Positions 16,162 through 23,160 of a stretch of DNA of 62,431 nt are shown here, in pieces. Numbering within the stretch: position 1 is the first letter of the stretch; the number at the start of each line of letters is the position of its first letter. The DNA comes from Lachnospiraceae bacterium (GTDB lineage Bacteria > Bacillota > Clostridia > Lachnospirales > Lachnospiraceae): the NCBI GenBank assembly GCA_011959285.1, contig BLLW01000016.1, forward strand, positions 1 through 62,431. Reading direction: 5' to 3'. The position numbers and the translations under genes were made by a program. Below the pieces are notes generated by a model. It ran no database searches and had not been told where the DNA came from. It was given only the letters and a program-made list of their open reading frames with translations.

Positions 16162-17052
16162 ATGAAAAGTGATGTTTTAAAAGCAATAAAAGATTGGGGA
16201 ATCGGAAAATTCCAGCCTAAGGGAAACTATTTGACAGAAATACCAGCATCTATTGCTGATTTTAATCCCCATAACTACTTTTCATTTAGCGGAGGAAAAG
16301 AGATTCAATCTGGCGGAGATTTAGATCATATGACCGAAATCGGAAATTACTATTGCGCTCTTAACAGTACTGTGAGCACTCTTTTAAACTGTCCGGTTTC
16401 AAGGGCATTCATAATGAAGATTTTTAAAGGAACTGGAAACTTATATCTGACGCAAATGATTCGCTGTTACAATGGGGAAATTGTATATCGATATCAAAAT
16501 ATAAACAATCAATGGCAGGCATGGGAGCATTTATATGAACCGATGAAAGCAGCAGATGCAAGTACCGCAGGAAAAGAAGGTCTTGTGCCGGCACCAGATG
16601 CAGGAAAGCAAAACGCCTATTTACGAGGAGACGGCACATGGGTTACACCATCAATAACATTGGCAGGAACAGTGGAAGGCATACCGTTAGACCAGACCAT
16701 GGGAAAACAGCTTAAGGATGCGCTTGATTTGCAAAATACTAATATAAACATTCGCTTTGGTAATTACCTTGAGAAAAGCTATATCTTTGGCGGAAGGACA
16801 TACGCAAGCCGTAATCAGGATCAGCCTAGATTGGCGGGCAGGTTTATTAGTTTACCTCCTCAATGGGCAAACACTGACGTCAATAATTACTTCGTGTCGG
16901 TGTCGATTCAAGGCGAAGCTGATACGATACTAGATTATTTTACGCAGAAAATCACAGGTGGCTTTAACGTATTTTTTCGCTACAGGGATGGTCACAATTT
17001 TGAAGAACAATATGCTGTATGGTTTGATTACACAGTGTTGATCAATCATTGA
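16162..17052 (+). CDS. Fibre / receptor-binding protein candidate 2 with pyocin-knob-like domain
   Basis: This 296-residue protein has the same anchor (VLKAIKDWGIGKFQPKGNYLTEIPA) as the preceding gene. Residues about 45-130 resemble the pyocin knob/tail-fibre head domain, with IGNYYCALNSTVSTL, LTQMIRCYNGEIVYRYQN and NNQWQAWEHLYEP. A typical fibre linker follows (AYLRGDGTWVTPS) and then a distinct beta-rich C-terminal domain. It has its own AAGGAG ribosome site after an 86-bp gap. It is the most likely determinant of killing spectrum. Confidence 0.75.
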   Translation: MKSDVLKAIKDWGIGKFQPKGNYLTEIPASIADFNPHNYFSFSGGKEIQSGGDLDHMTEIGNYYCALNSTVSTLLNCPVSRAFIMKIFKGTGNLYLTQMIRCYNGEIVYRYQNINNQWQAWEHLYEPMKAADASTAGKEGLVPAPDAGKQNAYLRGDGTWVTPSITLAGTVEGIPLDQTMGKQLKDALDLQNTNINIRFGNYLEKSYIFGGRTYASRNQDQPRLAGRFISLPPQWANTDVNNYFVSVSIQGEADTILDYFTQKITGGFNVFFRYRDGHNFEEQYAVWFDYTVLINH

Positions 17053-17145
17053 TCCAGGCACTCTGTAAAAAATGCCATAACTGTAAACAGGAGCTGAAAG
17101 GCTCTTATTTTTATACCCTGAAAAGGGAGAAAGAGAGGAAAAACA

Positions 17146-17535
17146 ATGAGTACAACAAAATTAGTGCTGGCAGACAGCACACAGATCGAACTGCAGGGAG
17201 GCGCTGCACTGGGCTATATGAAAGCCCAGTATGCAGACAAGGATGCGATGGTCGCGGACTGGAATAAGATCACCCCGGAGAACCTTGGAACTGTCCAGAT
17301 CATGACAGACGGCACCGTGACTGGGAACTATGAAGACTTAATCCTTGAATCAGAGACCTCCACACTGCAGCCGGACGGCTCCGTGGACACCGTATGGAAC
17401 ATCAGGGAAAAGACGGAACTGGAGAAGCTGCAGGAAGAGATCGCACAGATCAGGGAGGGGCAGGATATCCAGGACGGCGCCATAGCCGACCTCGGGGAAG
17501 CTGTGAACACCCTTGCGGAAGGAGGGGAGGCGTGA
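17146..17535 (+). CDS. Small tail-associated protein with C-terminal coiled coil
   Basis: This 129-residue protein begins STTKLVLADSTQIELQGGA, followed by a beta-rich part and a C-terminal coiled coil (EKLQEEIAQIREGQDIQDGAI). The type is common in prophages of Lachnospiraceae between fibre and holin genes, and is probably a fibre tip or a fibre-associated protein. Ribosome site AGAGAGG. Its base composition is more GC-rich than that of the fibre genes, as is also true of the lysis genes that follow, hinting at a modular origin. Confidence 0.6.
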   Translation: MSTTKLVLADSTQIELQGGAALGYMKAQYADKDAMVADWNKITPENLGTVQIMTDGTVTGNYEDLILESETSTLQPDGSVDTVWNIREKTELEKLQEEIAQIREGQDIQDGAIADLGEAVNTLAEGGEA

Positions 17536-17642
17536 TGGGAAGATTCTACGGTACAAAGATAAGGAACGGTGAGATGGCAATTGATGCCGTGCCGAAGCTG
17601 TGGAAGAAAGCCACTGAAAAGTGGCTGCAGGAAAATCCATAA
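17535..17642 (+). CDS. XkdX/CD1375-like short peptide
   Basis: This 35-residue peptide (MGRFYGTKIRNGEMAIDAV, then PKLWKKATEKWL) starts at an ATG overlapping the previous stop codon, after GGAGGGGAGG. It has the pattern of the very short CD1375/XkdX-like proteins found just before holin genes. It belongs in the operon by coupling and spacing. Function is unknown. Confidence 0.65.
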   Translation: MGRFYGTKIRNGEMAIDAVPKLWKKATEKWLQENP

Positions 17643-17675
17643 GGTTGCCGAATCTGGGAAAGGAGGTACGGACCA

Positions 17676-17948
17676 ATGCCAGATAACAGCTTTGAAAGGG
17701 AAGTATTAGACCGTCTGATCAAGATAGAAGCAAAACTTGAGAGCTGGGACAACAGCAAGAAGCAGATTTATGACAACCAGCGTGAGATTATCCATCTGCA
17801 TGAACAGACGGAACAGCAGCAGAGGGACATCGACGAACTCCGGGACCGCAACCGGTGGATGGGGCGGACCACAGCCGGCGCTGCCATATCGGCGGCGGTA
17901 TCTGCAGTCATAGCGGCAGCGCTTGCCATACTGCAGGCAGCAGGCTGA
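17676..17948 (+). CDS. XhlA-like haemolysin/holin accessory protein
   Basis: This 90-residue protein has a long charged coiled coil (VLDRLIKIEAKLESWDN through QQQRDIDELRDRNRWM) and one C-terminal membrane helix (about 66-88, alanine-rich). That layout is the XhlA family, which in PBSX works with a holin in cell lysis. The start has AAGGAGGT upstream. It precedes a second holin-type gene. Confidence 0.82.
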   Translation: MPDNSFEREVLDRLIKIEAKLESWDNSKKQIYDNQREIIHLHEQTEQQQRDIDELRDRNRWMGRTTAGAAISAAVSAVIAAALAILQAAG

Positions 17949-18002
17949 AACATAGCAGGGTATCAATAAAAATCATCAATATAGAAAAGGAGAAAAAACA
18001 TT

Positions 18003-18209
18003 ATGAAGAACAGAGAGTATTGGGTCAGATGGGCAAAAGCGGCAGGTATGAGGGCAGCAAAGACGGTAGCGCAGACAGCAGTCGCCACGATCGGGACGGC
18101 AGCGGTGATAGGAGAAGTGAACTGGATGGCAGTGGGGTCGGCAGCCGCGCTTGCAGGGGTACTCAGCGTGCTCACATCAGTTGCAGGTCTTCCGGAAGTG
18201 GAGGGGTGA
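18003..18209 (+). CDS. Holin (phage r1t/LL-H type)
   Basis: This 68-residue protein has two hydrophobic helices (about 18-38 and 43-62), the NWMAVGSAAALAGVLSVLTS motif and the N-terminal REYWVRWAKAAGMRAAKT of the r1t-type holins. It would form membrane lesions that let the lysin reach the wall. It is preceded by AAAGGAG and followed 4 nt later by the lysin gene. Confidence 0.85.
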   Translation: MKNREYWVRWAKAAGMRAAKTVAQTAVATIGTAAVIGEVNWMAVGSAAALAGVLSVLTSVAGLPEVEG

Positions 18210-18213
18210 TATC

Positions 18214-19416
18214 ATGGTAGTGGGAATAAACTGCGGTCACACAAAGAGCGGCGCCGGTTATGGCGCCGTGGGCATCATCAAGGAATCAGAGCATACAAGG
18301 CTGGTAGGACAGGCTCTTATGAGCCTGCTCCGGTCAGCCGGCGTCACGGTAGTGGACTGTACCATAGACCAGGCAGACACCCGGAACGAATACCTCGCTG
18401 CCGCAGTAGCTCTGGCAAACCGGCAGGAACTGGACTGGTTCATCAGCATCCATTTCAACGCATCCGGAGAGCATAAAGGGCACGGCACAGAGGTCTTTAC
18501 TTACGAGGGCAGGCAGTATCAGGATGCCTTGGACGTATGCGCCAACCTGTCGGAACTTGGATTTACTAACCGTGGGGTGAAAGCCGGTACCGGCTTGTAT
18601 GTAATCAGGAAGACAAAAGCGAAATCCATGCTGATAGAAGTCTGCTTCTGCGACAATCAGCAGGATATAGACACGTATCAGGCGGCAGGCGGAGCGGAAG
18701 GGATTGCAAAGGCAATCTACAAGGGAATCTATCATCCTGTGGTACTTCCGTCTGTACAGACGCCGTCAGAGGACCATAATCCTACAAGGGAAGAGTTCCA
18801 TGCCTTTGTAGGCGGTATCGCCCGCAGGGACTGGCAGGACCATCATATCATGCTGCCCAGCGTGGTCATAGCACAAGCCAGTATAGAAAGCGCGATAGGA
18901 ACATCAGAGCTTGCACAGAATGCCAACGCACTATTCGGAATCAAGCTCAATGGCTGGACTGGCAGGAGCTATGTAAAGGACGCCACAGAACAGAACCCGG
19001 ACGGAAGCTACCGAGTGGATCAGAATGCACTGTGGAGGGCATATGACAGCTGGGAGCAGTCCATCCTTGACCACAATGCGTATATCGCTACGAGGAGTAC
19101 GGACGGCGGCAGGACCTTGCGGTATGGACCCGTAATCGGATGCGGTAACCATATCCTTGCATGCCAGTACCTGCAGCAGTGCGGATATGCCACATCCCAG
19201 ACCTATGCGGAGACATTAATCAATTATATTGAGAGATACAGTCTGCACCAGTATGATGAATTTGAACCGGAGCAGATCGCCCCGGAGGGATTCTTGTGGA
19301 TCGTGCAGGCAGGGGCATACAAGAGCCTTAACAATGCAAAGAAGCTGCAGCGTAGTCTTGAAAAACAGGGAGTCATTTCTTTAATCAATGCATACAGAAC
19401 TGAATCCCCAGAGTAA
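18214..19416 (+). CDS. Endolysin: amidase_3 plus glucosaminidase plus partial SPOR domain
   Basis: This 400-residue lysin releases the particles from the producer. The start at GGTGATATC-ATG is preferred over a longer frame running into the holin gene. Domain 1 (about 1-180) is a zinc N-acetylmuramoyl-L-alanine amidase, with GINCGHTKSG, ISIHFNASGEHKGHG and MLIEVCFCDN. Domain 2 (about 205-345) is a glucosaminidase-like domain, with IAQASIESAIGTSELAQNA and NALFGIKLNGWTGRS. The tail (about 355-395) begins like a SPOR repeat (WIVQAGAYKSLNNAKKL) but stops after about 40 residues, which is short for that domain. The gene ends 13 nt before the attR-side inverted arm. Confidence 0.9.
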   Translation: MVVGINCGHTKSGAGYGAVGIIKESEHTRLVGQALMSLLRSAGVTVVDCTIDQADTRNEYLAAAVALANRQELDWFISIHFNASGEHKGHGTEVFTYEGRQYQDALDVCANLSELGFTNRGVKAGTGLYVIRKTKAKSMLIEVCFCDNQQDIDTYQAAGGAEGIAKAIYKGIYHPVVLPSVQTPSEDHNPTREEFHAFVGGIARRDWQDHHIMLPSVVIAQASIESAIGTSELAQNANALFGIKLNGWTGRSYVKDATEQNPDGSYRVDQNALWRAYDSWEQSILDHNAYIATRSTDGGRTLRYGPVIGCGNHILACQYLQQCGYATSQTYAETLINYIERYSLHQYDEFEPEQIAPEGFLWIVQAGAYKSLNNAKKLQRSLEKQGVISLINAYRTESPE

Positions 19417-19428
19417 TCTTTCCTTAAA

Positions 19429-19456
19429 GGAGTAGTAAAACAACTACACTACAGTA
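19429..19456. other. attR: right attachment junction of the tail element
   Basis: GGAGTAGTAAAACA (19429-19442) is the inverted copy of the arm at 505-518. The shared CTAC follows at 19449-19452, after which the host gene resumes. Joined to attL the two arms are symmetric about AC (19451-19452, equal to 495-496). The host frame continues ACT-GT across the crossover and resumes A-GAA on the other side. Confidence 0.8.
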
Positions 19457-20088
19457 AAATCCCCCTGCCCTCCAGAAAACGCCGCAGCGGTAGAGCCGAA
19501 ATCAATACTCTGGTCAATATTCAAATCCGCCTTAGGGTCAATTCCATTCTTTTTCAGGATAAATTCAAATACCATCTCAGGCATACCTCCTGCCCGACCT
19601 CCCAGTACATCAGTCCCTTTCAGCATATCCCAGCTGAAATTCTCAACCGGCGTACGTGAAACAAGGAAATTCCCGGCGCGCTGTGTCAGCTGCGCAAAGT
19701 TAACAACATAATCCTGAGTGTCGCCTGCATAAGTATAAATAGTAGACTCGCTTCCCATAAAGCCGATGTCAGCTTCATCCGTAAGGACGGCGGTCATGGT
19801 CTTGTCAGCGCCAAATCCAGTGACCAGAGTAAGGTCGATGCCTTCCTCTTTAAAGTACCCTTCCTCTATGGCTACATACATAGGGGCATAAAAGATGGAA
19901 TGGGCAACTTCATTCAAGGTGACTTCCTTTGCAGAGGAACCTGAACCAGGGGAAGAGACACCGGCATCCTTCTTTCCGCAGCCGGCTAATGTGCCACTCA
20001 CGAGAAGCACGGTAAGTATAAGCGCAGCCGATTTTTTGAGGAAGCGGGACGAACGGTGCATGTGACTATTACATGGTATTTTTTTCAT
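19444..20088 (-). pseudogene. 5' part of interrupted NMT1/SsuA-like ABC substrate-binding lipoprotein gene
   Basis: This is the N-terminal part of the gene split by the tail element. The start ATG follows GGAGGTCATT. It encodes a lipoprotein signal with lipobox LAGC, a spacer rich in Gly and Ser, then NEVAHSIFYAPMYVAIEEG, VTGFGADKTMTAVL and the FGSTAAAFSGGQGDFTV end. After the crossover, translation enters element DNA and stops at once (TAG at 19444-19446). In the present state a truncated lipoprotein of about 214 residues might be made, but it lacks the second lobe and would not bind solute. The ABC ATPase and permease are probably to the left of the window. Confidence 0.9.
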
Positions 20089-20167
20089 AATGACCTCCAT
20101 TTTTGATTTGAGCTGCCAATTATTAAGACAGCGGCAGTTGATGATTTATCGTATGCGATAGCAAAGC

Positions 20168-20195
20168 GAAGTTGCCTGTCTGCCAACTTCTTTTT
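20168..20195 (+). terminator. Short rightward terminator between divergent genes
   Basis: A 7-bp stem GAAGTTG/CAACTTC (20168-20174 with 20184-20190) is followed by TTTTT. It points rightwards and precedes the promoter of the SPFH gene, so it probably stops transcription coming from the element or antisense to the binding-protein gene. Confidence 0.5.
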
Positions 20196-20196
20196 C

Positions 20197-20225
20197 TAGA
20201 CAACAAATGACAAAACCTATATAAT
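20197..20225 (+). promoter_or_regulatory. Promoter of the SPFH/zinc-ribbon gene cluster
   Basis: A -35 TAGACA (20197-20202) and a perfect -10 TATAAT (20220-20225) with a 17-bp spacer lie 44 bp before the SPFH gene. Confidence 0.7.
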
Positions 20226-20268
20226 AGAAACAATAGGGAGTTACCCGGGAATAAAGGAGGACAAGTAA

Positions 20269-21639
20269 ATGGGCTTGATTAGGGCAATTACTGCTGCAGC
20301 TGGCGGTGTAATGGCAGATCAGTGGAGAGAGTATTTCTACTGTGATTCGCTGGATGCAGATATATTGGTTACAAAGGGCAGGAAACGTTCAAGCGGAAGA
20401 GGCACTGGAAATAATAAAGGAGAGGACAATATTATCTCCAATGGATCAGTGGTGGCAATCAATGAAGGACAATGTATGATTATTGTGGATCAGGGAAAGG
20501 TGGTTGAATTTTGCGCGGAGGCGGGGGAATTCACTTATGACGCATCCTCTGAACCCAGTTTGCTATACGGGAGTCTAGGGGAGAACATCAAAAAAACTTT
20601 TGCCACGGTAGGCAAGCGTTTTACTTTTGGCGGTAATACAGCGAAAGACCAGAGGGTTTACTTCTTCAATACCAAAGAAATTTTGGGAAATAAATATGGG
20701 ACAGCCAATCCGGTTCCATTTCGCGTAGTGGACGAAAATATTGGTCTTGATATTGATATTTCTCTTAGATGTAATGGAGAATATTCCTATAAGATTACAG
20801 ATCCCCTTTTATTCTACACAAATGTGTGCGGCAATGTGACACAGGATTATGAGAGAAGCGAAATTGACAGTCAGCTAAAGACAGAGCTTATGACAGCTTT
20901 GCAGCCTGCTTTTGCAAAGATTTCAGCGATGGGAATCCGCTACAGTGCTGTTCCGGCACACACGGCGGAACTGGCGGATGCATTAAATGAAGTCCTTTCT
21001 GCAAAATGGGCAGAGCTTCGCGGAATAGAAATCGTATCCTTCGGCGTCAATGCCATGAAAGCATCTGCTGAAGATGAAGCGATGATTAAAGAGCTGCAAA
21101 AGAGCGCCGTGCTGCGCAATCCCAATATGGCGGCAGCAACTTTGGTTGGTGCACAGGCTGAGGCTATGAAAGCGGCTGCATCCAACACTTCAACAGGACC
21201 TATGATGGCATTTGCCGGAATGAATATGGCAAATCAGGCAGGGGGAATGAATGCACAGCAATTATTCCAGATGGGGCAGCAGGCAGCGCCTACCCCGGCA
21301 CCAGCACCGGCGGCTCCGGTACCGCCCCCAGCGCCTGCACCGGAAGCAGCGCCTGCAAAGCAGGGATGGACCTGTGCCTGCGGCAAGAGTGGCAATACAG
21401 GCAAATTCTGTTCAGAATGCGGAGCACCCATGCCAGCGCCGAAGCAGGAAGGGTGGACCTGTTCCTGTGGGGCGGTGAACAAAGGTAAATTCTGTTCCGA
21501 GTGCGGTGCAAAGAAGCCGGCAGGAGAACTTCTTTACAAATGTGATAAATGCGGATGGGAGCCGGAAGATCCTGCGAAACCGCCTAAGTTCTGTCCGGAA
21601 TGTGGAGATCCTTTCGATGAAAGGGATATCCAACATTAG
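20269..21639 (+). CDS. SPFH-domain protein with C-terminal zinc ribbons (YdjI-like)
   Basis: This 456-residue cytosolic or membrane-associated protein of the SPFH (band 7-like) family, YdjI type, is thought to assemble at the membrane and act in envelope-stress scaffolding. The SPFH domain spans about residues 20-290. A Pro/Ala-rich linker (about 345-375) follows, and then three Cys4 zinc ribbons: WTCACGK with FCSECG, WTCSCGA with FCSECG, and YKCDKCG with FCPECG. Start after AAAGGAGGACAAG. It heads a cluster with two further zinc-ribbon proteins, one of which is broken. Bacillus ydjI lies in an operon with similar partners. Confidence 0.85.
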   Translation: MGLIRAITAAAGGVMADQWREYFYCDSLDADILVTKGRKRSSGRGTGNNKGEDNIISNGSVVAINEGQCMIIVDQGKVVEFCAEAGEFTYDASSEPSLLYGSLGENIKKTFATVGKRFTFGGNTAKDQRVYFFNTKEILGNKYGTANPVPFRVVDENIGLDIDISLRCNGEYSYKITDPLLFYTNVCGNVTQDYERSEIDSQLKTELMTALQPAFAKISAMGIRYSAVPAHTAELADALNEVLSAKWAELRGIEIVSFGVNAMKASAEDEAMIKELQKSAVLRNPNMAAATLVGAQAEAMKAAASNTSTGPMMAFAGMNMANQAGGMNAQQLFQMGQQAAPTPAPAPAAPVPPPAPAPEAAPAKQGWTCACGKSGNTGKFCSECGAPMPAPKQEGWTCSCGAVNKGKFCSECGAKKPAGELLYKCDKCGWEPEDPAKPPKFCPECGDPFDERDIQH

Positions 21640-21692
21640 AAATGAGTTTACTTAGAGCGGAGGAAAGATGAGCGGGGGTGAGGTCGACTTAG

Positions 21693-22290
21693 ATGCCAGG
21701 ATGGCTTAGCTGTCCGTACTGTGGGCATACGGAAGTAATTCTGGCAAACGACCAGCAAAGATTGATGGCGGAAGAGTTACCATTAGACAGCGCAGAAAAG
21801 ATAGAGAACTTTGACTGGGGAATGGAGACAAAGATTGTGCTTTGTAAGGCATGCGGTGCAGAATCGGTGTATGATGCATTAGAGCTTGCATCGGTATGCC
21901 CTTTTTGCGGTTCTAATCAGGTCATGGAAGCATCTGATCAAAATGCATAGCACCGGGCGGCATCCACTTTGTTTCGAGTATGGATTAAAAAGAAGTGGTT
22001 CTGTCCAAATCTTGCAAAGGAAAGTGCAAAGGCTGGAGCCATATCATACTGCAGAAAATAAAACTTACAAACCGGAATATCTTGCAGGATTTGCGCCAGA
22101 ACGCTATAGATTGGGAATCAACAATGCATGGGAACTAACTATACCTATAAAGGTAAAAGTTTATCAGTTTATGGTAAATGGACAGAACGGAAAGGTGGCA
22201 GGAGGAACGCCTATCTCAAAACCCAAGGTGATTATTGCAATAGCGGTCGTTCTTTTAATGGCGGCACTGTTTTTGTGGATGCTCAAATGA
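21693..22290 (+). pseudogene. Decayed TFIIB-type zinc-ribbon membrane protein gene
   Basis: The first part (85 codons) encodes an intact double zinc ribbon (SCPYCGHTEVI, LCKACGAES, CPFCGSNQV) and then meets a stop at 21948. Beyond it, alternating frames still read STLFRVWIKKKWFCPNLAK, TYKPEYLAGFAPERY and YQFMVNGQNGKVAGG, ending in one membrane helix. These are pieces of the TFIIB-type zinc-ribbon protein (usually about 350-400 residues) that accompanies SPFH proteins. The central part is deleted and at least two frameshifts are present. The first 85 residues could still be made as a free zinc-ribbon peptide. Confidence 0.75.
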
Positions 22291-22371
22291 TATGCAATGG
22301 TCCGACTTTTAATATCATCATTGAGATGATTTAGGAATATCGATCATATTTTAGGAAGGAAAGAATTGTTT

Positions 22372-23139
22372 ATGAGTGCAGCCATGATAGGAATTATTGT
22401 AATATTGGTCCTTGTTTTGATTGTAATTGGTTGTGTGGCATACGGCATTATGAGAGTGAAAAATGCAGTTGAGGATTTTTCAAGGGATGCTTTTTGTACG
22501 CCGGATATCAGAGAAGGGTTTAAGCAGGTGGAAGAAGAGTATGCCTCTACGCCGAAATCCGTCTCAGCGATGACTAGCCTGTATCTTCCAAAAATCAAGC
22601 GGGATTTTCCTGAATTTCAGTATGATGAGATGAAGGTCAGAGCGGAAAATGTACTGACTTCTTATCTGATAGCTGTGGACAGAATGAATAAAGGAGATTT
22701 GACTGAAGGAAACAAGGAGCTTTCAGACAAGCTGGAAATGCAGATTGAAATGCTGAAAGCAGCGGGGCAAAGAGAGCATTATAAAAACATAGAGATACAT
22801 CGGACGGAAATTGCCGATTATAAAAAGAGAAATGGGCGGTGTATCATCACATTCCAGACGGCGCTGCAATATTTCCACATGTTAGAGGATGAAACAGGAA
22901 AATTACTTGAGGGAAGCGGGGAAATGCTTACCCAGTCAAGATACAATACAGATGTTATTTATATACAGGACAGGGAGAAAGTGGAAGATGAGAGAGACTT
23001 ATCTCTTGGAATCAACTGTCCTAACTGCGGCGCGCCCATAGGGGGGATTGGGAGCAAAGTCTGCGAATACTGCGGTACACCGATTGTAGAGTTGAATATC
23101 TATGCATGGAGTTTTTGCAATGTTACGGAAGCAAAATAA
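22372..23139 (+). CDS. Tim44-like membrane protein with C-terminal zinc ribbon
   Basis: This 255-residue protein has one N-terminal membrane helix (about 3-27), then a Tim44-like alpha/beta domain (about 60-190, with PKIKRDFPEFQYDEMKV, NVLTSYLIAVD and GRCIITFQTALQYFHM). It ends in a Cys4 zinc ribbon (CPNCGAPI, VCEYCGTPI). ATG at 22372 was chosen over TTG two codons upstream. It completes the SPFH/zinc-ribbon cluster and probably cooperates with the SPFH protein at the membrane. The exact role is unknown. Confidence 0.75.
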   Translation: MSAAMIGIIVILVLVLIVIGCVAYGIMRVKNAVEDFSRDAFCTPDIREGFKQVEEEYASTPKSVSAMTSLYLPKIKRDFPEFQYDEMKVRAENVLTSYLIAVDRMNKGDLTEGNKELSDKLEMQIEMLKAAGQREHYKNIEIHRTEIADYKKRNGRCIITFQTALQYFHMLEDETGKLLEGSGEMLTQSRYNTDVIYIQDREKVEDERDLSLGINCPNCGAPIGGIGSKVCEYCGTPIVELNIYAWSFCNVTEAK

Positions 23140-23160
23140 AAAATGGCGGGAGTTTGATAT

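Larger units (their letters stand above)
495..19450. mobile_element. Integrated tail-only (tailocin-like) element with its own serine integrase
   Basis: An 18,956-bp element bounded by attL and attR lies inside an ABC substrate-binding protein gene. Gene order from the left is serine integrase, Uma2-like protein, ImmA-like protein, XRE repressor (all leftward), then rightward a small protein, a sigma-like activator, a complete contractile tail module in the order of Bacillus PBSX/skin, fibres, holins and lysin. No terminase, portal, protease, capsid, head-tail connector or replication gene is seen anywhere between the ends. The tail module is complete from tail terminator to baseplate, so the lack of a head is unlikely to be decay. 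The content fits an R-type bacteriocin (PBSX/diffocin class), but one that keeps an integrase and clean att sites. Confidence 0.85.

Noticed and set aside
17049-17267. Small zinc-ribbon-like frame with CKKCHNCK after the last fibre gene
   Set aside because: It has no ribosome site, overlaps the well-supported gene at 17146, and its start lies at the fibre stop. The interval contains a weak hairpin (GAGC/GCTC then TTATTTTT) instead.
14226-17535. Diversity-generating retroelement acting on the fibre genes
   Set aside because: No reverse transcriptase gene and no template/variable repeat pair was found. The shared segment is the N-terminal anchor only, explained by duplication.
495-19450. Extracellular contractile injection system (eCIS/PVC-like) instead of a tailocin
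   Set aside because: No AAA+ ATPase, no toxin cargo and no eCIS-specific spike or cap genes are seen. Gene order matches PBSX/skin, and holin plus lysin genes point to release by lysis.
20101-20268. TPP or other riboswitch upstream of the interrupted binding-protein gene
   Set aside because: None of the conserved TPP box sequences are present on the minus strand. The region is explained by a rightward terminator and the SPFH promoter.
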